Assembly: GCF_000768065.1 (NCBI RefSeq)
Contig: NZ_JRKM01000001.1
Span: 558,001-622,000 of the forward strand
Direction of reading: 5' to 3'
From: Aquabacterium sp. NJ1
GTDB lineage: Bacteria > Pseudomonadota > Gammaproteobacteria > Burkholderiales > Burkholderiaceae_C
Length of the DNA: 64,000 nt
Every line of letters starts with the position of its first letter. Position 1 is the stretch's first letter. A program made the translations under genes and the position numbers. Below are positions 8,684 through 18,526 of the stretch, piece by piece. The notes beneath the pieces were generated by a model, which had not been told where the DNA came from, did not search any database, and saw only the letters and a list, made by a program, of their open reading frames with translations.

Positions 8684-9538
8684 ATGTCATCCACACAACC
8701 AAACACATCCGGCCAGCCTGCAGGCCAGTCAACAGGGCAACGAACAGGCCGATTGCTGCTGATCCCCAATACGCTGGATTTCGGCTGCCTGGACGGGGGC
8801 ACCGGCGAGACGCCGCCAGACCTGCGCGAGGTGCTGCCCATGGGCGCCATCACGGCCGCAGCGGGCCTCACCCACTGGATCGCCGAAAACGCCAAAACGA
8901 CACGCGCCTTTCTCAAACGCGTGGGTGAGATCACCCCTTTGCGCGCGCCTCTGCAAGAACAGGACATCCAGGTCTTGCCGCGACCCAACAAGGGGGGGCA
9001 CAAAGGTGGCGCCAAACGCCCCGACCCGCAAGAAGATCGCCAGATCACCGACTTGCTGGCCCCGGCCCTGGCGGGCCACGACGTCGGCTTGATTTCGGAA
9101 GCAGGCCTGCCCGGGGTGGCCGACCCGGGCGCCGCCGTGGTGCTGGCTGCGCACAAGGCAGGCATCGCCGTGCTGCCCTTGTCGGGGCCCAGTTCGCTGG
9201 TGCTGGCCCTGGCAGCCAGTGGCCTGCATGGCCAGAGCTTCGCCTTCGTGGGCTACCTGCCGGTGGAGGCACAAGAACGGGCTCAGCGCATCAAGGATCT
9301 GGAACAGACCTCGCGCAAGGCCCACCAGACGCAACTGGTGATCGAGACACCTTACCGCAACACGGCCCTGTGGCAGGCTCTGCTGCAGCACCTCCAGGCC
9401 AACACCCTGCTGAGCGTGAGTTGCGGCCTGACCCTGGCCCAGGGCTGGAGCCGAACCGACACGGTGGAGCGCTGGCGCAAGCAGGCATTGACTCTGCCTG
9501 ACGACATTCCCGCTGTTTTCAGCTGGTTGGCCGCCTGA
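8684..9538 (+). CDS. Tetrapyrrole-methylase-fold SAM-dependent methyltransferase, RsmI-like
   Basis: A 284-residue protein whose second half clearly matches the RsmI family: GLISEAGLPGVADPG (SAM-binding loop), VLPLSGPSSLVLALAASGL and FVGYLP. RsmI methylates C1402 of 16S rRNA. The N-terminal third is different, however: instead of the canonical TPIGNL entry it has LLLIPNTLDFGCLDGG and a glycine/lysine-rich linker (residues about 100-115). It is therefore a paralogue, not RsmI itself, and its substrate is unknown. It follows maf by 41 bases. Confidence 0.85.
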   Translation: MSSTQPNTSGQPAGQSTGQRTGRLLLIPNTLDFGCLDGGTGETPPDLREVLPMGAITAAAGLTHWIAENAKTTRAFLKRVGEITPLRAPLQEQDIQVLPRPNKGGHKGGAKRPDPQEDRQITDLLAPALAGHDVGLISEAGLPGVADPGAAVVLAAHKAGIAVLPLSGPSSLVLALAASGLHGQSFAFVGYLPVEAQERAQRIKDLEQTSRKAHQTQLVIETPYRNTALWQALLQHLQANTLLSVSCGLTLAQGWSRTDTVERWRKQALTLPDDIPAVFSWLAA

Positions 9539-9596
9539 TGAGCCCTCACGAGCACGCGCTTCTTGCCACAATGGCGACATTGCCCAGAAGTCCCCT

Positions 9597-10097
9597 ATGA
9601 ACGCCCTGCCCGCCACCCATACCCTGCCCGAACACCACCATGCCGAGCCTGACGAGCTCGCGCGCAAGCTCGGTTATGCCGGCCTGGCGCCCTTTGTCGC
9701 CGGCGCGTTGTTTGTCTGGCTGCTGGTCGGGCGCATCGACGAAGAACCTTTCATGTTCGTGGTGCGCGCCCTGACAAGCTATGCCGCCCTGGTCGTGTCC
9801 TTCCTCGGTGGCATCCCCTGGGGGCTGATCATGTGGCGCTCGGCCTCCAGCATGCCCATGCCCGATCACCACAAGCGCGCGCTGTGGACGGGTGTCATCT
9901 ACACGCTGGCCGCCTGGATGGCCTTGCTGATGCCGCCGCATGCCGGGCTGGTCATCATGGGCGTACTGCTGGTGGCCTGCTATTTGTCTGACCGCAAACG
10001 CTACCCGGAGCTGGGTGTGGCCGGCTGGCTGACGATGCGCTTTCGCCTCACCTGCGTGGCCAGCCTGAGTTGCTTCCTGGCGGCTGCCCAGATCTGA
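9597..10097 (+). CDS. DUF3429 integral membrane protein
   Basis: A 166-residue protein with five predicted membrane helices. The pattern LGYAGLAPFVAGAL near the start, SFLGGIPWGL in the middle and a closing LTCVASLSCFLAAAQI is that of the DUF3429 family. Family function is not known to me. The N-terminus is His/Glu-rich and cytosolic-looking. It is separated from the RsmI-like gene by 58 bases and from the M61 protease by 41. Confidence 0.8.
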   Translation: MNALPATHTLPEHHHAEPDELARKLGYAGLAPFVAGALFVWLLVGRIDEEPFMFVVRALTSYAALVVSFLGGIPWGLIMWRSASSMPMPDHHKRALWTGVIYTLAAWMALLMPPHAGLVIMGVLLVACYLSDRKRYPELGVAGWLTMRFRLTCVASLSCFLAAAQI

Positions 10098-10138
10098 ACG
10101 CTGAACGCCAAACAGTCCTCCCCGCTTTTGCACACACG

Positions 10139-11980
10139 ATGATCCAATACCGCATTGAAGTGGCCGATGTCCACGCTCACCGCTTCCTGGTCACCCTGCG
10201 CGTGGACAAGCCCCAGCCCCGTCAGCAACTGAGCTTGCCGGTGTGGATCCCGGGCAGCTACCTGGTGCGTGAGTTCGCTCGCCACCTGTCCCCCCTGAAA
10301 GCCCGGCAAGGCACGAGAGACGTCCGGGTCACGCCGCTGGACAAGGCCACCTGGGAGCTGGACACCCAGGGCAGCGCCGCGCTGACCGTGCAGTACGAGG
10401 TCTACGCTTTCGACACCTCGGTGCGAGCCGCCTTCCTGAACGCGCAGCGCGGCTTCTTCAATGGCACCAGCGTCTTCCTGAAAGCACACGGTTTCGAAGA
10501 CCTGCCCCAGGCCGTCAAGATCACAGGCTTGCCCAAGGGCTGGCAGGTGGCCACGGCGCTGCCGGCCGTCAAGGTCGATGCCAAGGGCGGCGGCGACTAC
10601 CTCGCCCCCGATTACGACGCCCTGGTCGACCACCCCGTTGAGATGGGCCACTTCTGGCGCGGCGAATTCACCGCGCGCGGCGTTCGCCATGAATTCGTGG
10701 TGTCAGGCGCCACGGCCGATCTGGATGGGCAACGCCTGCTGGACGACACGCGACGCATCTGCGAGGCCCAGATCGGGTTCTGGCATGGCCGCCGCAAAGC
10801 GCCTTTTGACCATTACGTCTTCATGCTCAACGTGGTGGAAGACGGCTACGGCGGGCTGGAACACCGGCAGAGCACCGCGCTCATCTGCGGCCGCAAGGAC
10901 GTGCCCCGCGTCGGCCGAACGGTCAACAAGGATGCCTACACCACGCTGCTGGGCCTGATCAGCCACGAATACTTCCACACCTGGAACGTGAAGCGGCTCA
11001 AGCCCATCGAGTTCGCGCCCTATGACTACACCCAGGAGAACCACACCCGCATGCTGTGGTTCTTCGAGGGCTTCACCTCGTATTACGACGACCAGTTCCT
11101 GCTGCGCACGGGCCTGATCGACGCGGCCACCTACCTCAAGCTGTTGGGCAAGACGGTCAACCAGGTGCTGGCCACCCCTGGCCGCCTGAGCTACAGCGTG
11201 GGCCAGGCCAGCTTTGACGCGTGGACGCGCTATTACCGCCCCGACGAAAACACCGCCAACGCCACGGTGAGTTACTACACCAAGGGTTCGCTGGTGGCAC
11301 TGGCGCTGGACCTGGCACTGCGGGAATTGCCGGCATCCGGCAAAGCTCACCCCTCGCTGGACGGCGTCATGCAAAGGCTGTGGCAACTGGCCCGGCCCAT
11401 CACGCAGGCTGATGTGGCCCAGGCACTGGCCGATGAAGCCGGCCGCTACCCGCAGATGCTGCCCGTCAAGGCGGGCACACCGGTGGTCGAAGCCTGGCAG
11501 ACGCTGCTGGACAAATGGACGGAAGGTTGCGACGAGTTGCCGTTGCAACACCTGCTGGACCGCCTGGGCGTGGCCTGGAGCGCCAAGGCGGCGCCGCTGC
11601 CGCAGCAATGGGGCGTACGCATCCAGGACAACAGCGGCGCCGCCAAGGTTCAGGCCGTCATGCGCGGTGGCCTGGCCGAGCAGATTGGCCTGAGTGCCGG
11701 GGATGAATTGCTGGCCCTGGACGGCTGGCGCGTCAAGAAGACCGATGATCTGGCCGCGTGGCATGACGCCCAACGTGCACAAGCCTTGCTGGTCAATCGC
11801 GACCAACGCATCCTGACCCTGACCGTGCCAGCCTTGAACGCCGCCGCAGGCAAAGCAGGCAAACCGCCACGTGTACCGGCCTCGACACAGGCGGCCACCG
11901 ACATCGTGACCCTGGCCTTGTCTGACGTGAGCTCGGCACCCGACAAAATGGTCAGGCGACAGGCATGGCTGCAGGCGTGA
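10139..11980 (+). CDS. M61 family metallopeptidase with PDZ domain
   Basis: A 613-residue glycyl-aminopeptidase-like protein. The zinc motif HEYFH is at 276-280 (His276, Glu277, His280) in LISHEYFHTWNVKRLKP, a hallmark of M61, preceded by the GYGGLEHRQST loop. A peptidase-M61 N-terminal beta domain covers about 1-170 and a C-terminal PDZ domain about 505-575 (GLAEQIGLSAGDELLALDG). No signal peptide is visible, so it is probably cytoplasmic. The start MIQYRIEV matches the family. Its last 16 bases overlap the next gene. Confidence 0.93.
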   Translation: MIQYRIEVADVHAHRFLVTLRVDKPQPRQQLSLPVWIPGSYLVREFARHLSPLKARQGTRDVRVTPLDKATWELDTQGSAALTVQYEVYAFDTSVRAAFLNAQRGFFNGTSVFLKAHGFEDLPQAVKITGLPKGWQVATALPAVKVDAKGGGDYLAPDYDALVDHPVEMGHFWRGEFTARGVRHEFVVSGATADLDGQRLLDDTRRICEAQIGFWHGRRKAPFDHYVFMLNVVEDGYGGLEHRQSTALICGRKDVPRVGRTVNKDAYTTLLGLISHEYFHTWNVKRLKPIEFAPYDYTQENHTRMLWFFEGFTSYYDDQFLLRTGLIDAATYLKLLGKTVNQVLATPGRLSYSVGQASFDAWTRYYRPDENTANATVSYYTKGSLVALALDLALRELPASGKAHPSLDGVMQRLWQLARPITQADVAQALADEAGRYPQMLPVKAGTPVVEAWQTLLDKWTEGCDELPLQHLLDRLGVAWSAKAAPLPQQWGVRIQDNSGAAKVQAVMRGGLAEQIGLSAGDELLALDGWRVKKTDDLAAWHDAQRAQALLVNRDQRILTLTVPALNAAAGKAGKPPRVPASTQAATDIVTLALSDVSSAPDKMVRRQAWLQA

Positions 11981-13119
11981 CGAGCAAGCGCACTGGCTGG
12001 CGGGCTCCGCAACACCGTCTCGCACTGGCCGCGCTGACGGTGGGCGTGGTGGTGGCCCACCTGTGGGTGACCCACGAGGTTTCCTCCCGCATGCAGGAAC
12101 TCGCGCCACCCGAGCTGAAGATCAAGCGCATGGAGGCCACCTATGTCACCCAGGTCAGCCTGAGTGCCCCCCCGGTGGCCGCTGCCGCCCTGCCCCCGCC
12201 CGCCCAGACGGCCCCCGCAGCCCCCGTGCCAATCAAGAAGCGCAAGCCCAAACCGGTCAAGGCGGCATCGGCCCCTGAGGAGCCCGACTCCGTGACCGAG
12301 AAAGAGGGCACTGGTGCGTTGGCCCAAGCGCCCGCGGCCTCTGAGCCCGCCAAGCAACCGGACCAAGAGGAAGCTTCTCCCGAAGACACCGCACAACCAC
12401 CAGCCTATGCCCAAGAGTTGCCGAGCACACCCGCCGGGCCCACCTTTGTCTGGCCCAAGGCAACCAAGGTCAGCTACAAACTGGAAGGCTACTTTCGTGG
12501 CCCCTTTTATGGCACTGCATCTGTCGAATGGGTTCGGCAGGACAACCGCTATCAAGTTCGGTTGGACGCGAACGTACCGCTGCTGGGCAGCATGAGCATG
12601 ATCAGCGAGGGCCTGATCAGTCGCGAAGGTCTTGCACCGGAACGCTACGAGAGCGTCAACAAGGTCGCCTTGCGCGCCCCGAAGGTCAACGTTGTCAGCT
12701 TTGAAGACAGCGAAGTAGTCCTGGGCACGGGCGAGCGCGTGCCGCGTGCGCCGAACATGCAAGACCCGGTCAGCCTGCTCATTCACCTGGCCTACCAGTT
12801 CATCACCAGGCCGCAGTTGCTCAAACCCGGCAACACCATCGAGCTACCGCTGGCGTACGGCAAAAAGGCCGAAACGCTGGCCTTTGATGTGATGGAAGAA
12901 GACGTGCAGCACACCGATATCGGTGACATCCCCGCACTGCGCGTCAAGCCCAGGCGCACGAATCAGGAAAAGGGTGACCTGGTCGGCGAGACCTGGTTTG
13001 CGCCCACGCTGCAGTACCTGCCGATCCGGATCCTCACCAAGGCGGGCGAGGTCACGCTGGACATGAAGATGGAAGGCTCGCCACAGCAAACGCCAGGCGA
13101 CGAGCCCGGCAAGCCCTGA
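11965..13119 (+). CDS. DUF3108 domain protein with N-terminal membrane anchor
   Basis: A 384-residue protein with one hydrophobic segment near residues 18-34, a Pro/Ala/Lys-rich linker (about 70-160) resembling a TonB-like periplasm-spanning region, and a C-terminal DUF3108 domain from about residue 165 (YKLEGYFRGPFYGTASVEW to the end). Proteins of this domain are probably periplasmic beta-barrel-like lipocalin-type folds; no enzymatic role is assigned. It overlaps the M61 gene by 16 bases, suggesting translational coupling. Confidence 0.8.
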   Translation: MAAGVTSKRTGWRAPQHRLALAALTVGVVVAHLWVTHEVSSRMQELAPPELKIKRMEATYVTQVSLSAPPVAAAALPPPAQTAPAAPVPIKKRKPKPVKAASAPEEPDSVTEKEGTGALAQAPAASEPAKQPDQEEASPEDTAQPPAYAQELPSTPAGPTFVWPKATKVSYKLEGYFRGPFYGTASVEWVRQDNRYQVRLDANVPLLGSMSMISEGLISREGLAPERYESVNKVALRAPKVNVVSFEDSEVVLGTGERVPRAPNMQDPVSLLIHLAYQFITRPQLLKPGNTIELPLAYGKKAETLAFDVMEEDVQHTDIGDIPALRVKPRRTNQEKGDLVGETWFAPTLQYLPIRILTKAGEVTLDMKMEGSPQQTPGDEPGKP

Positions 13120-13139
13120 GGCCCTCGCGAGCCTCGGGC
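13113..13139. terminator. Hairpin between convergent DUF3108 gene and dsbC
   Basis: GCCCTGAGGC and GCCTCGGGC form a stem with one bulge around an eight-base loop, starting at the end of the DUF3108 gene and ending 20 bases before the dsbC stop. It has no U-tract on either strand. It is the only structure in the 39-base convergent gap and may serve both transcripts. Confidence 0.35.
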
Positions 13140-13158
13140 ATCCAGGCGAACAAGCCGA

Positions 13159-13911
13159 TCAGCCGCCGGTCTTGGCCGTAGCGCGGTTCAGGCGCTGCTC
13201 GATGACCGCGGCCGATGCAGCCGAGGCCAGGCGAGAGCCGTCCTCAAAGAACATGGCCGGCGTGCCCTGCACACGCAGCTTCTGCGACAAGGCCGCATTG
13301 CGCTGCCCTGGTGACGCGCACATGCCAAAGGCCTTGGCAGGTGCTGTGCCATTGAGCATCCAGTCGCGCCAGGCTTGCGTGCGATCCTTGACGCACCAGA
13401 TGTTGTCCAGCTTGACCTTGGAGTCTTCGCCCAGGATGGGGATCATGAAGGTGTAGACCGTCACGTCCTTGATCTGCTGGAGCTCCTTTTCCAGGTGCTT
13501 GCAGTAACCACAGTTCGGGTCGGCAAACACCACCAGGCGGCGCTTGCCCGAGCCGTTCTTCCAGACGATGGCGTCTTTGAAAGGCAGGCTGGCGAAATCC
13601 ACCTTGTTGATCTCGTCCAGGCGCTCTTCCGTCAGGTTGCGCTGGGACTTGACCTCCAGCATCTGCCCCTCGATGAGGTAATCCCCATTGGCGTCGGTGT
13701 AGACCACCTGGTTGCCCACCTTGAGCTCGATCAACCCGGGAATGGGCGTGGTGCGCGCAGACTCGATCTGTGGCAGATCAGCCAGGCGCGACAGCTTGAG
13801 CTTGAGTGCAGCCAACTGGCCCGCAGACAACTCACCGGATTGCGCCTGAGCCACGGGGCCCAGCGTGAGCACCAGGCAAGCCAGCGCCAGATGACGAAAC
13901 TTGGAAAACAT
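13159..13911 (-). CDS. dsbC: Thiol:disulfide interchange protein DsbC
   Basis: A 250-residue periplasmic disulfide isomerase. A signal peptide (residues 1-23, ending VAQAQ) precedes the DsbC N-terminal dimerisation domain and a thioredoxin-fold domain with the active site CGYC (Cys134, Cys137). The structural cysteine pair of DsbC is also present (Cys173 and Cys198). The cis-proline loop is VQGTPAMFF. DsbC corrects wrong disulfides and is normally kept reduced by DsbD, which is not in this window. The UbiH-family gene lies 45 bases upstream on the same strand. Confidence 0.93.
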   Translation of the reverse strand: MFSKFRHLALACLVLTLGPVAQAQSGELSAGQLAALKLKLSRLADLPQIESARTTPIPGLIELKVGNQVVYTDANGDYLIEGQMLEVKSQRNLTEERLDEINKVDFASLPFKDAIVWKNGSGKRRLVVFADPNCGYCKHLEKELQQIKDVTVYTFMIPILGEDSKVKLDNIWCVKDRTQAWRDWMLNGTAPAKAFGMCASPGQRNAALSQKLRVQGTPAMFFEDGSRLASAASAAVIEQRLNRATAKTGG

Positions 13912-13956
13912 CCTCAGTCCTTTGAAGTGAAAACCGACCCGGCAGATTCAAGCTGC

Positions 13957-15114
13957 TCAGGCATCCAGGGCCTTGCCGATCAACCAGCTCTTGACGGGCC
14001 CCAGGCGTTGAACCAATGACATGCCGGCATTGCGCAAATCCTTCATGGGCACGCGCTGATCGGCAAACAGGTACAGCAGGCCATCCGTGAGGCCCGCCAT
14101 GGCCTTGGTCGGCCACTCGCGCTGGCGAGCGTAACGGCGCAAGGTGCGCTCGTCACCTGGCGCGCGCCAAGGTTCGTCTGCGCGTGCCTGCTTGAGCACC
14201 GCCACCAGCGTGTCGACATCCGCCAGCCCCAGGTTGAGCCCCTGACCGGCCAATGGGTGCACCTGGTGCGCCGCATCGCCCAGCAGGACCCAGCCCGGCC
14301 CTGTCCAGCGGCTAGCTTGCGCCAAAGCCAGAGGCCATGCTGCCACCGGGGACGTCAGGCTCAACTCGCCGACCTTGGCTGGGGCTGTGGGGTCGGACTG
14401 CAGGATGGCATCCTGCAATTCGCGCTCGAACTCGGCGGGGCTCAAGGCCAGCAGATGTTCTGCACGCGCCTGAGGCACGGACCAGACCAGCCCATAAGAG
14501 GCCAGCGGGTCAGGCTGATTGAAAGGCAACAAGGCCAGGATGTCCGGCGAGCGGAACCACTGGCGGGCCACGCCGTGGTGGGCCTGCGTCGCCTTCAGGC
14601 GCGCAGCCACGCCCCAGTGGCCATACTCCTGCCTTGCAAAGCTGACACCCAGCGCCGAACGGGTGCTGGAATGCTTGCCTTCACAGATGGCCAGCAAGGC
14701 CGCCTCTACAGGTGCACCGTGCTCGCCCACCGGGGGCACCACCTCGACGCGAGGCGCAAACCGCAGGGCCTCGCCAAGCAGGCGCTCCAGTTCGGCCGCA
14801 TCCACGATCCAGGCCAGCTCGCGCACACATTGCTGCCAGGCGGAAAACGACAAGGTGCCCCCCTCGTCGCCACGCACGTCCATTTCCATGACCGGCGCCG
14901 AATGGGCCTTCAGGGCTGGCCACACGCGCAGGCGCTCCAGCAACTGGATGGCCCGGGCATTGAGGGCATAGGTGCGCACATCCGGCGTCGCAGGCGGCTT
15001 GGTCGATTCGGGCGACCGCGCCCAAGCCACCTTCCAGCCATCGGCCGACAAGGCCAGAGCCAGGCTCATGGCCACTGCCCCGGAGCCACTGACGCACACA
15101 TCAAAACCAGCCAT
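13957..15114 (-). CDS. UbiH/UbiF/COQ6-family FAD-dependent monooxygenase
   Basis: A 385-residue flavoprotein with a GXGXXG-like N-terminus (VSGSGAVAMSLALALS) and the family signature GDAAHQVHPLAGQGLNLGLADV near residue 285-306, which binds FAD. Members hydroxylate the ubiquinone ring. The N-terminal glycine motif reads SGSGAV, slightly degenerate. Regiospecificity (C5, C6 or C7) cannot be told from sequence alone, and the family is expanded in Burkholderiales. It is co-oriented with dsbC and divergent from the histidine kinase. Confidence 0.88.
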   Translation of the reverse strand: MAGFDVCVSGSGAVAMSLALALSADGWKVAWARSPESTKPPATPDVRTYALNARAIQLLERLRVWPALKAHSAPVMEMDVRGDEGGTLSFSAWQQCVRELAWIVDAAELERLLGEALRFAPRVEVVPPVGEHGAPVEAALLAICEGKHSSTRSALGVSFARQEYGHWGVAARLKATQAHHGVARQWFRSPDILALLPFNQPDPLASYGLVWSVPQARAEHLLALSPAEFERELQDAILQSDPTAPAKVGELSLTSPVAAWPLALAQASRWTGPGWVLLGDAAHQVHPLAGQGLNLGLADVDTLVAVLKQARADEPWRAPGDERTLRRYARQREWPTKAMAGLTDGLLYLFADQRVPMKDLRNAGMSLVQRLGPVKSWLIGKALDA

Positions 15115-15223
15115 AACCTTGAAACCAAATCGAACGTCAAACCTGTGCGCCCCATACGAAAACAGGTCGCGTTTCCAGTAATCTAACGTGGAATTCTTAA
15201 ATCAATTTGAAAGCAGGGCGTAA

Positions 15224-17149
15224 ATGGCAGTAAACCGTCTGTGGAGGGCTGCTTTGGGTCAATCCCTTGCCACTTCGGCCTCGCCCAATGAGGCCGGCCA
15301 CACCCGCTATTTGTCGCTGATCGAGCGCAAGACGGCGTTGCGCATCTACCTGATCGCGGCCGTGGCGGCGCTCGTCCTGTGGGGTTGCGAGCTGTACACA
15401 CAGTTGATCGCCCCCCATGACCGTTGGGCCCAGCCCGCCCTGGCCTTGCTGATGCTGTGGCTGTACCGCACGCTGGAGCGCAACCCTGACACCCTGGTGG
15501 CCACGCAGCGCATCGCCGCGGGCGGCCTGGGCATGTATTTCATGGTCAGCACCTTGTCGGCCCTGTTTTTCAACAGGCAGACGGTGTCGCCGTACTGGGT
15601 GGCCAACAACTTCCAGTGGATGCCGGTGGTGTCCCTGCTGTTGCACCTGACCTTTCCCTGGCGCTGGGCCGTGCGCCTCTCCCTGGGCATGCTCGCGATG
15701 GTGGCCCTGCCCGCCATCTGGCTGGAGCTGGCCACGACCGATCGCGCGTGGTCAGGCGTGATGCAGTCACTGGTGATCAACGGTGTGCTGATGCAGATCA
15801 CCTTCCTGGTCAGCCTCATCAGCGTGGACCGGCTCAAGCATGGCATCGGCCTGATCGTGTCCGGCCACAAGGATGGCCCCAGCGACGCCCGCCAGGCGCT
15901 GGAGATGTGGGTCAAGGACCGCACCGATGAGCTGGCCCGGGCACGCGACGCAGCCGAATCGGCATCACGCGCCAAAAGCCGCTTTCTGGCCGTCATGAGC
16001 CATGAATTGCGCACGCCGCTGCACGCCATGCTGGTGTCGGCAGACCTGCTGGCCGACAAGGGACACTTGCCGGCCGACGCCCAGCGCGATGCCCGACTGC
16101 TGCACACGATCCAGACCAGTGGCCAGCACCTGCTGACCTTGATCGACCAGGTGCTGGAGCTGTCGCGCATTGAAGCGGGCAAGGTGGAGGCGGTGGAGCA
16201 GCCCATGGACCTGCACGCCATCGTCCAGAAGGCCTGCAACGCCGTCAAGCCGATGGCCGAGCTCAAGGGCATCAAGCTGCTGGTGGGCGTGCCAGACGAC
16301 CTGCCCGCGACCCGCATGGGCGACGAATTGCGCCTGACGCAGGTGCTGATCAACCTGCTGGCCAACGCCATCAAGTTCACCACACACGGCCATGTGAGCC
16401 TGACCCTGCGGCGCCTGCCCCAGGCCGATGCCGGCGAAGACTGGCTGCGCATGAGCGTGATCGACACCGGCCAGGGCATGAGCGAGGCCGACCAGAGCAG
16501 GGTGTTCGAGGCCTTCTACCAAGCCGATAGCAGCAGCGATCGCCAGCACGGTGGCGCCGGCCTGGGACTGACGATCACCCAGGAGCTGGTCAACCTGATG
16601 AAGGGCAAGCTCAGCCTGAAAAGCCAGCCCGGCCACGGCACGCGCATGGACGTGGACCTGCCCTTGCCCATCCTTCAGGACACCAAGGTGCCCCCACTCC
16701 GCCCGCAGGGTGTCACACACGACCTCCAGGGCCAGTTGGTGCTGATCGTCGACGATGACGACGTGAGCCGCATGCTGGCCACCGAAATGCTGCTGGGCGC
16801 AGGTGCACGCGTCAAGGAAATCGACAACGGCCCGGACGCCCTGGTCTACCTGCGCAGCCACAGGCCGGCTGCCGTGCTGATGGACTGGCGCATGCCTGGC
16901 ATGGACGGGCTGGAAACAACCCGTCGATTGCGCCAGGGTGAAGCAGGAGAACTCAGCCGGGACGTCGCCGTCATCGGGCTGACGGCCAATGCGTTTGACG
17001 AAGACCGACACAGCTGCCTGAGCGCAGGCATGAACAACGTGCTCACCAAGCCGGTAGACCGACAGCAACTGCTCGACGAGCTGACCCGCTGGATGCAACA
17101 GGCCCCTGCCTGGTCCGGGCGCGCCGCCAAGACCTCGTCTGCCGCGTAA
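15224..17149 (+). CDS. Hybrid sensor histidine kinase with receiver domain
   Basis: A 641-residue membrane sensor. Five or six hydrophobic segments occupy residues about 40-205, so the input is probably membrane- or redox-linked. A short coiled coil leads to the HisKA domain with phospho-acceptor His260 in SHELRTPLH; the ATPase domain has NLLANAIKFT, DTGQGM and GGAGLGLTI. A receiver domain from about 505 carries acidic residues LIVDDDD, phospho-acceptor Asp554 (LMDWRMPG) and a late lysine in LTKPVD. No output regulator is adjacent, so it likely signals by phosphorelay to a distant partner. Confidence 0.93.
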   Translation: MAVNRLWRAALGQSLATSASPNEAGHTRYLSLIERKTALRIYLIAAVAALVLWGCELYTQLIAPHDRWAQPALALLMLWLYRTLERNPDTLVATQRIAAGGLGMYFMVSTLSALFFNRQTVSPYWVANNFQWMPVVSLLLHLTFPWRWAVRLSLGMLAMVALPAIWLELATTDRAWSGVMQSLVINGVLMQITFLVSLISVDRLKHGIGLIVSGHKDGPSDARQALEMWVKDRTDELARARDAAESASRAKSRFLAVMSHELRTPLHAMLVSADLLADKGHLPADAQRDARLLHTIQTSGQHLLTLIDQVLELSRIEAGKVEAVEQPMDLHAIVQKACNAVKPMAELKGIKLLVGVPDDLPATRMGDELRLTQVLINLLANAIKFTTHGHVSLTLRRLPQADAGEDWLRMSVIDTGQGMSEADQSRVFEAFYQADSSSDRQHGGAGLGLTITQELVNLMKGKLSLKSQPGHGTRMDVDLPLPILQDTKVPPLRPQGVTHDLQGQLVLIVDDDDVSRMLATEMLLGAGARVKEIDNGPDALVYLRSHRPAAVLMDWRMPGMDGLETTRRLRQGEAGELSRDVAVIGLTANAFDEDRHSCLSAGMNNVLTKPVDRQQLLDELTRWMQQAPAWSGRAAKTSSAA

Positions 17150-17227
17150 AATGCGCGGTTTGGCGCATGCTGTCGGCCCGCGGGCTGGCAGCAGCGCATC
17201 CCCTTTTGTATCCAACCAGGAACATCC

Positions 17228-18322
<1,095 letters not shown>

Positions 18323-18340
18323 CCTGACTTGCCTCACTGC

Positions 18341-18367
18341 AAAACCCCGCCCAGGCGGGGTTTTTTT
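18341..18367 (+). terminator. Intrinsic terminator after ychF
   Basis: AACCCCGCC-CAGG... forms a short perfect stem (CCCCGCC/GGCGGGG) followed by seven Ts, beginning 18 bases after the ychF stop. This is the clearest factor-independent terminator in the window. The 160 bases between it and the chemoreceptor start hold no other structure I can support. Confidence 0.9.
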
Positions 18368-18526
18368 ATTCAGGCGTCAAACACGCTTTTTTTGCCAGAA
18401 GAAAGACAAATCGCTCAAGACGTGCCAAAAGTCGCCGAAACCCCCGGGAGCAAGGCGACTTGGGACCGGGCGACTGCCCCGCTTCATGGCGCCACCATTT
18501 CCCAGTATTGGACTTGGATCCAGGCC

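Noticed and set aside
18329..18526. N-terminal extension of the chemoreceptor back to position 18329.
   Set aside because: It would translate through the ychF terminator and is unlike any receptor N-terminus; the membrane segment follows the ATG at 18527 at the normal distance.
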